23,930 bases of DNA from Sistotremastrum niveocremeum HHB9708 (GCA_001630475.1 KV419447.1:47044-70973), one strand, 5' to 3'. Positions 10,310-20,360 are shown, counted from the stretch's first letter. The notes: a model not told the origin generated them from the sequence alone. A program made the numbers and translations.

Positions 10310-10672
10310 GCGTTAGGTCACATCACGTCAGGTTCCTCTTATTTTCGTCTCGTCATCTGCTGCTTGTTCTGATGGTTCCGACGGATCTGCCAGTGCGAAG
10401 AATCAGTCAACGCTTTCGCTTCGTCCAATATGGTGGCTCGATTGTAACTGATGGCTTCTGTGCGTCTCTGTCTCAGTGCCGTGGACACCGAAGAAGAGGT
10501 TTTGAGATTCGAGAAGTTGTGGGCTGAGTGAATGTCTGCTTTGGAAATAGAGACAAAGGTGCGTCATTGGCGTACTGCTCTTCGGCCCTTCATATGATTG
10601 ACTCTCACCTCCTGAAGCTCTCGATACGATGAACTCATCGTCAGCTTCTCTTTTTTGGATGACGTGGCGTCC
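10310..10672 (+). promoter_or_regulatory. U6 upstream module: CRE box, spliced leader, TGACGTGG box
   Basis: The CRE box GCGTTAGGTCACATCACGTCAGG is at 10310-10332, mutated in the first core. An intron at 10559-10617 (donor GTGCGT, branch TTGACTC, acceptor GAAG) is 249 nt downstream. GGATGACGTGGCGTCC is at 10657-10672, 40 nt after the acceptor. A 51-codon frame starts at ATG 10372 (MVPTDLPVRR) and stops before the donor. It has no counterpart in the other leaders. Confidence 0.6.
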
Positions 10673-10849
10673 AACACCTTTCGTTCTCCATACAAGGAAC
10701 GCTCCATCGACGATGAGACGGAAGACTCTATCTATACTCGCCACGTTGAGATCGTCGCGAATAATCTCCTCTCAGCCCCCCTCCATCCGTAACACTGGTG
10801 CCAGGCCCCAACATCTCTCGGCATGTGTCCAGATCTCATCCCTCCAACC

Positions 10850-11197
10850 CTCTTGATCAACAGAGTCCCCCGATCACAGTCTTCTGAGAGCTTCTGAGTT
10901 GCTCCGGATGCAAATCCTTGAGCTCCCGATCGACCTTAATCCACGTCGATCGCGATGATCCCGCCCTCTTCCTCGGCGTCTAATTTTCCTGGAGCTTCGA
11001 TTTTCCTCCCGCGTCTCTCGGACCGCTGTCAACGAATCTCGTCCGATCGATCGATTCCCGGGAGTGCCAAGCATCTTCTTCGCGTCCGCCCCGATGCTCC
11101 CGAACGCGGTCTTCGGTTTTTTTGCCTGGCGGAAATATATAAAGAGACGAAGGTTCTGAGGGGATTTGCTTCATCTTTCTCTCATCTACTCTATCTC
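10850..11197 (+). promoter_or_regulatory. U6 TATA promoter
   Basis: A GATC-rich block is at about 10850-11055 with CGGCGTCTAATTTTCCTGGAGCTTCG (about 10973-10998) shared with U3. GGAGTGCCAAGC is at 11061-11072, TATATAAAG at 11136-11144, and the start region TTTCTCTCATCTACTCTATC at about 11175-11194. Confidence 0.72.
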
Positions 11198-12114
11198 GCG
11201 AGCACTGTTCCAGTCCACCTTTTCTTGACTACATCTTGGAACCTGTCTTTATTGATAGCTCTGTCTCACTCACACCTACTGTTCCGCGCTTCTCGACTCA
11301 TCCAGCCAATCTCTTCGGAACAGCGATCGATCACCTGTTGTCGTCGAGCACAGTATCATGTTTCTCCGGTTACATAAGTGATGGGGCTTCATGCGTTCGT
11401 GAGTACTCTTATTCTTTTCTTCTATCTTTCTCTGATTGAGAATTATACAGGTGTGCTAAGTTGGGGTTTGATGCGGTCATGTTGCGACGACGGCTGTATG
11501 CAATCAAGACATCGCTGAACCTCGGTAAAACTTCTTTATGATCGAGAATGTCTAGCCATCTCACTCGTGTTTCGATTACTTCGATTTGGTCCAAGAAAAG
11601 GCATGTGTTCTCTTGATCGTCATTCTGTTTCGGTTCTAATCTCGTCTTCAGTCTTGGTTGAGTCGGATTGCTTCGCCTGTCAAAGATGCGTAAGCTGGGG
11701 ATTCGCTCGGGATCGATGCCATGTCCGTTACCCTTTCTTCTCTTCGCTTCCTGACTAATCATGCTCAGGTCCTACAACATGCTCAGCTTTTGCTGCGCCT
11801 GGACTGCCTTGGTGCCTGCGAACGCATGCGACATGTACCACCCGTCCGTTTCGATCAACGTATCGGATCTCGTCCTTTGGGGGCGTTTTTTCTCTGAGCA
11901 TTGGCTGGGTCTTTCGCTGCTTGATGAGGTGCAAGGAGTTGTCAGATGGTGCTGATGTGTGCCGGTAGTGTGTGTCGGGGTTGGTTATTCCTCCAATGAC
12001 TGGAATATGCGATGGAACGGCCCATATAATCGTCGATGTAGAACTTTGGACGATTTTGTATTTTAGTTTTGGATATTTATATCCGCTCGAGTCGTGAAAT
12101 ACTCCTGTGTGATG
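11171..12114 (+). other. U6 transcribed body
   Basis: One clear intron is at 11399-11450 (donor GTGAGT, branch TCTGATT, acceptor ACAG). The first ATG frame is seven codons, and the frame across the intron (MGLHAF) ends two codons later. The 3' end is diverged: TTTTAGTTTTGGATATTTATATCC then GTCGTGAAATACTCCTGTGTGATG at 12091-12114. No coding case can be made. Confidence 0.4.
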
Positions 12115-12129
12115 CCTCTTGAGCACGAA

Positions 12130-12485
12130 AGATTCCACCGTAAATGGGGGGTTGGATCGAATTGTTTTGATCGGTCTGCAAAACCGACGATCGATCGTCG
12201 CCTCTCCAGAGTTACGATCCTCCGGTCTGGTCGGTCTTATAAATGGCGCCCAGGAACTTCGAACGGGATCGCTCCTCAACAGAGGCGATCGTCCCGGTCC
12301 CTCCGAATGATTGAATGAGTCCGATCTTGCTTCTCCGATGCCAAGAGGTTTCTAAAAATACTTCCGTTCTCCCCCGCTCGATTCGATCCTTGCCACATGA
12401 TTCCTCATTCCGATAGACCGTGCTGCACATATATAAGGAGGACGTTTCTGTGCGATTCCCCTCATCTCACTCCCATCTATCTTAA
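12130..12485 (+). promoter_or_regulatory. U7 (short unit) TATA promoter
   Basis: A GATC-rich block follows the U6 3' end directly (12150-12330). CGATGCCAAGAGG is at 12336-12348, TTTCTAAAAATACTTCCG at 12349-12366, TATATAAGG at 12430-12438, and CCCCTCATCTCACTCCCATCTAT at about 12458-12480. No CRE module is present. Confidence 0.75.
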
Positions 12486-13149
12486 TATCGCTCGATCTTC
12501 GAGCCTCTCCTTTCTTGGTTTTCAATACCGCATTTCATCCCGGTCCGAGTCCCCTCTTTCCTTCACTTATCATTATAATGATGATACTGAATCATGATGA
12601 TTAGCTCTAGGAAACATTATCCTTCGCTTGGTGTGGGCAATGATGCCGTTTAGTTTCCTCCCTTCACGTGCCTCCCGGTCTCAGAGCGGTACGATTCTTC
12701 TGTTTTCATGAATATTGTCATCACCTCACGTATCGTGGCCAATTTTAAGATGGCGTGTCTCGACGACGAGTGCTGAAGTGGAGATATAGCAAGTGATACC
12801 TCTTCCGCGAATTGGGTTGCAGGATAATAGCTTCGGCTATACCTGAGACCAAATACATCGGGTACGTCATCTTGCGCTTTGCTACTTATATCGTCTTCTC
12901 CTAAAGCTCTATGATTAAGCTTTCACTTCGAGTCGCAATCATCAAGGTCTCCGCAAAGTTTTTAGTCCAGTGTGGTCCTGGTTTCATGAATCTGAGTCGG
13001 ATGTGGGGGGTGCTTTGGGTGACAACAAAAGCTCTGGGATCTATGGGTGACAGCACATTACGTTGTGCCTCTCTCCAAACTCTTTATATGTTCTTGTATT
13101 GTAGCATTGGATAATAAATCAGAAAGATAGTTGTCGAAATATCGTGTGC
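12461..13149 (+). other. U7 transcribed body
   Basis: This is the body of the short U7 unit. Only one intron looks convincing (12862-12919, donor GTACGT). The first ATG frame is eight codons. The 3' end is one of the clearest: TTCTTGTATTGTAGCATTGG at about 13091, AATAAA at 13113-13118, then TTGTCGAAATATCGTGTGC at 13131-13149. It is most easily read as non-coding. Confidence 0.45.
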
Positions 13150-13322
13150 TATTTCCGAGTCGGCCGATCATGATCGATAATAATCATGGCTGACGGTCTT
13201 GCTTACGCAAATCAAGAGGATGTATAATCACAAAAAATCCGAATATATTCTGCAGACTTGGGGTCATCATGAGCCTAATGTCACAAAGTCAACAAACTCG
13301 AAACGCTCAATTGAGCGACGTC

Positions 13323-13870
13323 GCGTTACGTCACGTCACGCTCAACTCTCTCCCGCCGTCTTGCATGCTTTCGCCGTGCCCTTTCATCTGGATATCAGGT
13401 CTTATGTTATCTGGCTCCCATTCATTAACCGCGAAGCAGGACATCGTTCCCAGGCTCAGATGAAGTCGATCCGGATTCAATCAATTTTTCCTACGACGAC
13501 ACGTCAGCGCAAGACCTCAATCGTCAGCAGTTTGCTTGTTACCTACATCACAATAAATCTAATCGAGGTTTCTCCTTGAACATATTGAAGACGTCCTTTT
13601 AATTGCTGTGGATATCCTACTCCGAACCTCTACCCCGTTCGAGTCTCTGAAATCCATCAAGTTGCTCCGCCCCAACCGACGCGTCTCATTCTGTTCGGCA
13701 ACCAGGGAACAGATTTGAGAATTGTGTCAGTATTTGATGAGGACTTGAAGCGGAAGAGAAGAGCGATGTGGAGGGTGGAGGTTCAGGTGCGTTCATTGAC
13801 TTCTTCTGTCACCTCTCGGCTCGTGCTAATACATCCTCAGCAGCCATTATTAATAATAATACTTTACCTT
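13323..13870 (+). promoter_or_regulatory. U8 upstream module: CRE box and spliced leader
   Basis: The CRE box GCGTTACGTCACGTCAC is at 13323-13339. An intron at 13787-13840 (donor GTGCGT, branch GCTAATA, acceptor CTCAG) lies 464 nt downstream, so this leader exon is longer than in the other units. In place of the TGACGTGG box an AT-rich ATTATTAATAATAATA follows at about 13846-13861. U10 has a similar tract in the same place. Confidence 0.55.
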
Positions 13871-14059
13871 TCCACCCTCTGAGCACGCCCTCTCCATCAA
13901 CGTCGGCATTGCATCCAACACAGTCTCAAATCATCTCTGTTGTCCTTACGCCTGCAATCGATCATTGGATCCTCCTCTGCGATATCGCCCACCCCCCTTG
14001 AATTTTACTTTTCGCCTTCAACATGACCTCCGCCTTCTCAAATCACGAAACGAGTTCCA

Positions 14060-14550
14060 ACCTGTCGATAAAGAGCCCGATGCTCACGGCTTTCAAACGA
14101 TACTAAGGACACGATCGACATGCTGAACTGAGCTCGGATCTCCATTCCACTCCCCTTGAACATCTCGATCTCGATCCCGATCCAATCCCTTTCTCCGGTG
14201 CCACAACTTCTATTGAACATTATATACCCCGCTCCGTAATCGAGCAGAGGCTCACGATCGAGAGAATCTGTATGCTCGACACGTTCTTCTCCGGCGCTTA
14301 TTGGGCGCCTCCTGCAGAATTCATCTCGATTTCCTCCCGAATTGGTGTCTGCTGTGTATCCTTTCTCGAATGTATGCTACGTCTCTCCCAATGCCAAGAC
14401 CTTACCTACATAACCGTTCCGAGTCCCTCCTTCAATTCAGTCTGCTTCTTCTCAGACCCGATTTGATCCTGCCTCGCGCCAACGCACGAATATAAAAGGA
14501 CAATGACATCGAGACGGCTCCTCATCTCCCCCCCATCTATCTCTATCTAG
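14060..14550 (+). promoter_or_regulatory. U8 TATA promoter, near consensus
   Basis: A GATC-rich block is at about 14100-14270. CAATGCCAAGACC is at 14389-14401, TATAAAAGG at 14491-14499 (98 nt, the longest spacing), and CATCTCCCCCCCATCTATCTCTATCTAG at about 14523-14550. A weak second GCCA-like site with ATTATATA near 14199-14228 is not counted as a promoter. Confidence 0.8.
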
Positions 14551-15590
14551 TCTTTGATTATAGAGGATGCTATCTTGTTTTGTGTCGGCTTCGTTTCGCA
14601 TCTTCTTGATTGCTCATCCTCGTCACTCCTCAATACGGCTATGTCATCAGTTCTCTGGTGCCTGAGTTTCCCTCAAAAATGCTTCTGCGCATTCCTGGAA
14701 GACATGCATCGCTGTAATGAGGACATGCTGATGATCGGAGCAGGGTAGAAGTGAGTTCTTGAGTGGTCTTGTCGCTGACATGTGGCTGAGTCCATGAACA
14801 GTGCCCCCTATATATGAGCTTTGCGATATAGGTAATTTCTTCAATTCTATGTCGCCTTCTATTGTGTTTGATAATCTTCGAGAACTGGGGTTTCGTTGTT
14901 GGACTTGCAAGAAGTAGAAAGACAATGGCTTTCAGTACGTATTTCTGCTTGTGTATGGACTGTACAACTGATTGTTGAATCATGCCTCTGCTTCAGTGGC
15001 TTCGCACTTCTCAAGAATCCTCAAGCCGCAAGGTCATCTGGCATTCGTATCCGTGAGCTAAAATTCCTTATCGTTCTGCCGGAATACTGTGATTGACCTA
15101 TTATTAAAGTATGGCGATGTTATTTGGTCCATGCTCAAAGTCTTGTGTTCGAAGGTACGTGATTCGCTCAACGTCGCTTCTCTCGAGATTCTGAATCCAT
15201 TCATTCATAGCCAATGGGCTCTGGTCAATCCACAGGCATCGAATTTTGGCGCAGAATCTCGCCTGCCTCAAGGTGTGTCCCGTGCTTCGATTCATTAACC
15301 AATATTTAACCGTCATTCAGTTCGCTTCGAGGAGTCGGAGTGGCTGCTGAGGACATTGGGCTAATTTTCACGGGCGACCTCGGGCGTCATTCGAGAGGCA
15401 AGTGAAGGAGGGTACGGTGTCTACCTGCGTCAGTGTTCAGATGCCGCAGTGCAGGTATTCGGGTTTGTCGAGGTCAACGAGGTGATACAGTCCCTCTTCA
15501 ATCTGATTCGTGTGATTTTTGTTGGCTGTCAGTTCTTGTATTGTAGTCTTGGTTTTCAAAAAGTTTTCTGCGTCTGAAATCATCGGTTAT
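14521..15590 (+). other. U8 transcribed body with five introns
   Basis: Introns with good signals are at 14751-14801, 14935-14996, 15053-15109, 15155-15210 and 15273-15320. After splicing the last four, two different frames stay open for about 70-80 codons. One includes SRILKPQGHLAFVSYGD and ends GDLGRHSRGK. The other includes PMAMLFGPCSKSC and ends SEWLLRTLG. They cannot both be real and neither joins cleanly to an upstream ATG. The 3' block has TTCTTGTATTGTAGTCTTGG (about 15533-15552) and GCGTCTGAAATCATCGG (about 15570). Confidence 0.45.
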
Positions 15591-15599
15591 GACGCACAG

Positions 15600-15946
15600 A
15601 AAAATATTCAATGTTCAAGAGATCGGCAACTTGAAAACCGATGACGATATTGTCCCTATTGGCTTCCCCAGATTCCTCTTCATTTCCTCAACTCGATCGA
15701 CAGCTTCACTCGATCATCCGTTTCGATCGGAGTCCTGAGCTCCCGGTGATTAAGCTCCCGATGCTTCTGACATCTCGATCGTTGAACCAATTCCTCCCGG
15801 ATGCCAAGACATTTCTTAAAATACCTTCCGTTCCTTCCCTTCTATTCAATCTTCTCCGGATACTCGATTCAATACTACGAGTGGTGAGGGGTATAAAAGG
15901 AGCACCGTCGCATTCGGTTTCCACATCTCACCCCATCTATTGACGT
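15600..15946 (+). promoter_or_regulatory. U9 (short unit) TATA promoter
   Basis: A GATC-containing block is at about 15690-15785. GGATGCCAAGAC is at 15799-15810, ATTTCTTAAAATACCTTCCG at 15811-15830, TATAAAAGG at 15892-15900, and CATCTCACCCCATCTATTG at about 15924-15942. There is no CRE module. It is very similar to the U11 promoter, including GAGGGGTATAAA before the start region. Confidence 0.8.
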
Positions 15947-16819
15947 CCCACTTCACTCCGGACTCTGTAGCTTTCTTGGTTTTCCCATGAACATCTATCC
16001 CGTAAGTAATGATTGACCGTGACTATATTTGTCTGACAACCACCTCATTCGCAGTGCTCTCTCCCCAGTCCTTGTCCACGTTCTCTTCGGCGCTTTCGAC
16101 ATTACGACTTTCTCGGTTAGCTTCGAAATCAATTTTCTCCGGTGAGATATATCTGAATCTTCTTGCGAGTATTGAGATTGATATGACCGTAGATTTGCAT
16201 CAGGACGATCTAGATTCAGGGCCTTTTGCTTGGTTGATCGAAGTGCTGAAGTTGGGTGTTTCCTCTTGAGAGCCGACTCTGAGCTGATTCGTACTTCAAG
16301 GACTTTCTGTGTCTTGAATCTTGCCGCCACTCATTTTCGCTGTCCCGGATGCTATGTGTGAATGGAGCTTCGGAAGTGGAAGACAGTGAGTTTTTACGAT
16401 TGTCACATTTCGATTGCTACTCACACGGGTTTCTTTTCTTCCTAGGCCATCATTCGACTACCTGCTCTCGGACGTTCATGTATGGATGTGAGTGAACCAA
16501 CATGATGAAAGTGTCGGAGTATTACTTATCTCATTATCATTTTAGCCATTTATGACTCCCAAGATTGATGTTCATCAGTCGTGAGACCCATTGGAAATCG
16601 ATCTAGAAATAGGCTTAGCATCGGGATGCGAAGAGGGTGAGGTTGGGTTTCCGGAGTTTCGTGTGTGGGGTGAAACGTAATCGTATTGTGGACTTCGTTT
16701 GCTCGGAGCGACTAGATAGTTGCTGGAATTAGTAGGGGACCTTCAGCTCGATGTATTTCCTGTAGATCAGTCTTGAATACGGAAAAGCAAGTATTTGTCT
16801 GAATTGTTTCGCGTGAGAC
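15923..16819 (+). other. U9 transcribed body with several introns
   Basis: Introns are at 16002-16054 (branch TCTGACA), 16386-16445 and 16498-16545, with another possible at 16142-16192. The first ATG (15987) opens MNIYP before the first donor. With the first acceptor the frame ends after 26 codons. With a second acceptor at 16068 it stays open to TGA 16267-16269 (about 54-71 codons, ending EVLKLGVSS). The choice cannot be made from sequence. The 3' block ATTTGTCTGAATTGTTTCGC is at 16793-16812. Confidence 0.45.
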
Positions 16820-16860
16820 ACTACCCGGCAAACAAACTCAATAGCCGATTAAGTCAGAAC

Positions 16861-17190
16861 GCGTTATGTCACGTCACACCACATTTTTTCCCCACCGTCT
16901 CACACACCACCACTACCCCAGGATGTCGGCTCAGTTCACTTCATCCAGCACGGATGCGAAGCCAGGAACATATTCTCAAATGAATGAAGATGGTCAATAG
17001 GTCGAGAAAGCCGCCACATCGCTGATTTCTGGGGTGGATGCCGACGCATAGAATTCGTCGAGGGAAAGACATGGACATCGGGGTTCAGATTGTTCAAGTG
17101 CGTTGCCCTTTCGTTGCCAAGAGAGTTCGGAGGCTCACGCTGATAATTAGCTGAAATTAGAATAATATTATCATCGATCCACGACTGGTG
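16861..17190 (+). promoter_or_regulatory. U10 upstream module: CRE box and spliced leader
   Basis: The CRE box GCGTTATGTCACGTCACACC is at 16861-16880, 68 nt after the U9 3' block. AGCACGGATGCGAAGCCA (about 16948) is shared with the U12 leader. An intron at 17098-17150 (donor GTGCGT, branch GCTGATA, acceptor TTAG) lies 237 nt after the CRE. GAATAATATTATCA follows at about 17160, similar to U8. Confidence 0.6.
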
Positions 17191-17279
17191 GAGGACGCAT
17201 CAGCAACAGCAGCCTTTCTCGTCGTCTCTGGAGAAGAATACCGTCGCTCTTTCTACGTCATCATCTCCACCCGTACTAA

Positions 17280-17745
17280 TCCTCGGTCTCTCCAAACTCG
17301 ATCTTCAAGGATCCGCGTCTGATCGACATTTCGAATCGAGCTCGCGTCTCAATTCTCGAGCGCGGATCCTTGCTTGTCTCGATCGCGATCCACACGGCCG
17401 CGCCGATCCCTCCTTTCAGGATTGCGGAGTCCCCTTCAGCGCAATGTTCCTTCTCCTCCACGATCAGGAGCGATCGAACTAAACTTTCGGGATCTGGGGG
17501 AAGCGCTTCTTCGGCGTCTGATGCGACATCGATCGTCGTCGTCGTGCGGATCTCTTTCAGTGCCATCGTAGAACATGTCTCCCGTATCTGCCTCGCATCC
17601 CGATGCCAAGAGTTTCTATAAATATACGTTCCGGCTCCTTCCCTCAATTCAATCCAGCGGAACACAAATCATCTTGGCGACTTGTATAAAAGGTCGTGGC
17701 CATCCAGACGCCCCTCCATCTCTCCCTCCTCTATCTCTATCTAAT
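17280..17745 (+). promoter_or_regulatory. U10 TATA promoter with densest GATC block
   Basis: About twelve GATC words are in 17283-17560. CGATGCCAAGAG is at 17601-17612, TTTCTATAAATATACGTTCCG at 17613-17633, TATAAAAGG at 17685-17693, and CCATCTCTCCCTCCTCTATC at about 17716-17735. Confidence 0.8.
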
Positions 17746-18778
17746 CTTCTCTTGGAATGAATCTCGTCCCATTATCATCTCATTTCCTGTGTTACCAGCT
17801 GGAAGATTTCTTACTAATTGGACGATAGCTGTCTACTTCTCCGACGCTCTATCGACCAACGGCTTCTTGCATCATCATCATTCATTAAGGGTTCTACGGG
17901 TCCTCCTGCGACATTGATTGGTGAGCATCTTGACCTTTTGCACGCTGGATCCTGCTCAATATATGCCTAGGAATTGCCTCTCAGCGCCGACGAACTCATC
18001 CGATCTACGTGACTCTGAAGACCGTGTCGGGTACGGAGACTCGTAGTAAGAACTTTCCTTCGCCTTTGCTGTCCACAACATTTCATACTTAATCAAGAAC
18101 TCTCCAAGCAACGTTTTGCGGTGCGTGCTCTCTCTATCATTGTGGTTAATTAACTTGATGTACTGATCTCTAATGCAGGGACATTTCATGAGTAGCCGCT
18201 CACTGGGCGTTACTTCTTCCGGGAACGAAATCGGACAAGCTCGTATCGCGTGAGTGAGAGTTACTCAGCTGCCAATGAGACGCCGAGATTGACTGCTTAT
18301 CATGTTAGGTGCGGCGGTTCTCGTCGAATTCGTACCCTCGCACCCATTGTCCGAGAGTATCAGCACGGTGATGTTCTGTGTCCCCGTGAGTCATTCATAC
18401 GATAATGTTTCTGTTGCGACGCTGAGTTTGGCAATCTCCAGGCTGCATCGCAGCTACACCGCCAGACTTTCGGCTTCAGGTAAGCTTCATTCGTGCGCTT
18501 TGAGTCTCATGACTGACATCCTCGAAGGTTTATAAATGACTAAAAGTGGGAACCAGTGGCCTGGCTTGCCATGTTGCCTGCCGATTCTCTAGGGACATTG
18601 CAAGACTCGACGTCATAGGTCGCCAGTCGGTGTGTATGTGTGTGTACTCCTCCACGATGCCGGTGATTTGTTCCCGGTGTTGTTGATGCGTGACGGGTGA
18701 ATTTAGCTCTTTCACTTCTTGTATGCTACTTTTGGATATAATGAAATGTCAGTTGTCTGAAAATATCCGGCTGTGCTC
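17714..18778 (+). other. U10 transcribed body
   Basis: This is the transcript span containing the candidate frame at 17757-18539. After the stop come about 180 bp without a clear intron, including a TGTGTATGTGTGTGT tract near 18631, then CTTCTTGTATGCTACTTTTGG (about 18715) and AGTTGTCTGAAAATATCCGG (18751-18770), the 3' block. Confidence 0.55.
17757..18539 (+). CDS. Candidate 139-aa protein of U10, eight exons
   Basis: The first ATG after the start region opens a frame that continues through eight exons: 17757-17788, 17829-17920, 17971-18045, 18098-18120, 18179-18249, 18309-18385, 18442-18479, 18528-18539. The seven introns are 40-59 nt with GT-AG ends, and most have a clear branch site (for example TTACTAATT, TACTGATC, ACTGACA). 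Phases agree at every junction. The product starts MNLVPLSSHFL, has a basic patch SQRRRRTH near residue 45, and a Cys pair VLCPRC near residue 120. No known domain is recognised and no sister unit gives a similar protein. It is the best coding candidate in the array, but choosing introns to keep a frame open inflates the evidence. Confidence 0.4.
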
Positions 18779-18789
18779 GCCGACTCGAA

Positions 18790-19140
18790 CGACAAGAATG
18801 CTGAGCTTCGTCGAGTAACCAATTGAAGGGCTCCTGTCGATCAGACTCGATCTTCGCCAATGTTGTCATCGGGAGAATCCTCCCGATCCAGTCGGCTCGA
18901 TGAGAAGCTTGTCTCGATTTTCCAAATGACAGGACTTCCGAAGGGCAAGAGTATCCTCCCAAAGATCTCGATCGTCGAAGAAAATCCTCCCGAACGCCAA
19001 GACGGTTCTTAAAATAGCCTCCGATCCCTTCCTTGCATTCAATCCTGTCCGGGTGGTCGATGCGATGTTCCGAGTGCTGAGGGGTATAAAGGGATGGTCC
19101 TCGCCTTCGCTTTCCTCCATCTCCCCCCCATCTATCAACA
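18790..19140 (+). promoter_or_regulatory. U11 (short unit) TATA promoter
   Basis: A GATC-containing block is at about 18838-18975. GAACGCCAAGAC is at 18992-19003, GGTTCTTAAAATAGCCTCCG at 19004-19023, TATAAAGGG at 19085-19093, and CCATCTCCCCCCCATCTATC at about 19117-19136. It is strongly similar to U9, 3193 nt upstream, and to U13. Confidence 0.8.
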
Positions 19141-19788
19141 TCTTGGCTATCTGCGAAGACCCGTGCTTCTTGATTTTCAGTTTCAGAGCTACAGCGTGAG
19201 AGTCTCAGTGTTCAGGGCCGGAACGAGTACTGATTGTTATCGCTTCATTTTTCAGCTCTCTTGCGCAAAGTCTCATTTTCGGGTCGACTATCACTTACTA
19301 CACCACCTCTGCGACTTCGATTCAGCCGCCTTGAAGCCGGGTGTCCTCTTCCTCAGGAATGGGCCAGGCTCAATGATGTGAGTGACGGTCTTGATATCTT
19401 TTCACACTCTCGCTGAGACTTCTCAACTATTAGTACCGACTATTACATGGTGTGGGTAAGTAATTGATTATTCTCTTTTGGAGGCAGCTTAGTGTTGTTT
19501 AGATAGGCGTAAAGGAATCAGGACATCGATTATACCCGTGTTTCAGGCTGGTTAAACCGTGTGGGTATTCTGAGACGAGCAGGAGTTCGAGTACATGTGA
19601 TGACGAGTTCGGTGCTGGCGTATGTTCGGGACAGGCTGGTGACTGCACAGGAAAGTAATCGGGCGGTGGATCATTGCGATATGGAAGGGATTTAGCTCAA
19701 ATGTGAGCGCGTCTGCCTCGTGACTATTTTATTTGTAGTTTTGGATGATAAAAAGCGAATATTTGTCTGAAATACCTCGTGCGATGTG
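19117..19788 (+). other. U11 transcribed body with three introns
   Basis: Introns are at 19196-19255 (branch ACTGATT), 19378-19433 (branch TCAACTA) and 19456-19502. The first ATG opens only a five-codon frame; the second is listed as a candidate gene. The 3' block is GTAGTTTTGGATGATAAAAA then ATTTGTCTGAAATACCTCG at 19761-19779, interrupted shortly afterwards by the hAT-like element. Confidence 0.5.
19373..19658 (+). CDS. Candidate 60-aa cysteine-containing small protein of U11
   Basis: The exons are 19373-19377, 19434-19455 and 19503-19658, split by introns of 56 and 47 nt, ending at TAA 19656-19658. The product starts MITDYYMVW, and the second half holds five cysteines (YPCFRL, KPCGY, STCDD, GVCSG, GDCTG). 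No signal peptide precedes it, so it does not look like a standard secreted cysteine-rich effector. The ATG is the second in the transcript. A 51-codon uninterrupted last exon with regularly spaced cysteines is suggestive but can occur by chance. Confidence 0.28.
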
Positions 19789-19794
19789 TGACAC

Positions 19795-20210
19795 CAAGGG
19801 TACGTCATCGGCAAATCCCGGTATATCAGGTAGGTGTGGTGGGTTGTCGAAGAGGTCCTTAAATAAAAAAAAGTTATGATTTTTTTAATTGTTTCTACAG
19901 GCTTTTAACTAGGTTTGGTACTATATATGAGTCAACCCAGCGTGTTTTGCGTCCCTTCGTCATGTCCGTAGTGGTAGGCACCTCAATTGACTCTTATTTG
20001 GACCATCGGGTGACGGCAAACCAAGTATCCTAGCTCGGCAGATTTTCAATGTCCGACGGCATTTCGGAGATAAAGGACATAACCGGACATAACCTTCGGG
20101 TTCGGAGATAAGAGCTCCTAAATAGGCTAATCGCCGAGGTGGGTAGTCGCCGAGGGCCTTAATAAAAAAAAAGACCTGATATACAAAAAAAAAAAAAAAA
20201 AGGCCCCTTG
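19795..20210. mobile_element. hAT-like MITE copy 2 (416 bp) with 8-bp target duplication
   Basis: The ends CAAGGGTACGTC and GGCCCCTTG are the same as in copy 1. It is flanked by a perfect 8-bp duplication TGTGACAC (19787-19794 and 20211-20218), different from that of copy 1, so the insertions are independent. The two ends match copy 1 closely; the middle carries about 150 bp more (about 19865-20030), including TTTTTTTAATTGTTTCTACAG. Copy 1 may be an internally deleted form, or the middle of copy 2 an addition. No transposase frame is present. Confidence 0.85.
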
Positions 20211-20360
20211 TGTGACACTTTTGGTGATAATTTACTAACCACTTTCTCAGCACGGCTTCGGCTCCGAGATTCCATGAACATGAGCATATATCCAAAATAA
20301 TCTCTCATCCCCTCCAAGACTTGTGGAAATTGAAGCCGTGGAGACAAACGAACCGATGTC

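Noticed and set aside
14199-14236. Second promoter-like GCCACAACTTC..ATTATATA in the U8 upstream region
   Set aside because: It lacks a start region and a proper TATA spacing, and matches a non-core part of the U5 upstream block instead.
15100-15320. Methyltransferase-like LKPQGHLAFVSYG in one U8 frame
   Set aside because: Resemblance to the post-motif region of SAM methyltransferases is only a few residues, no glycine-rich SAM-binding motif is found upstream, and a competing frame is equally open.
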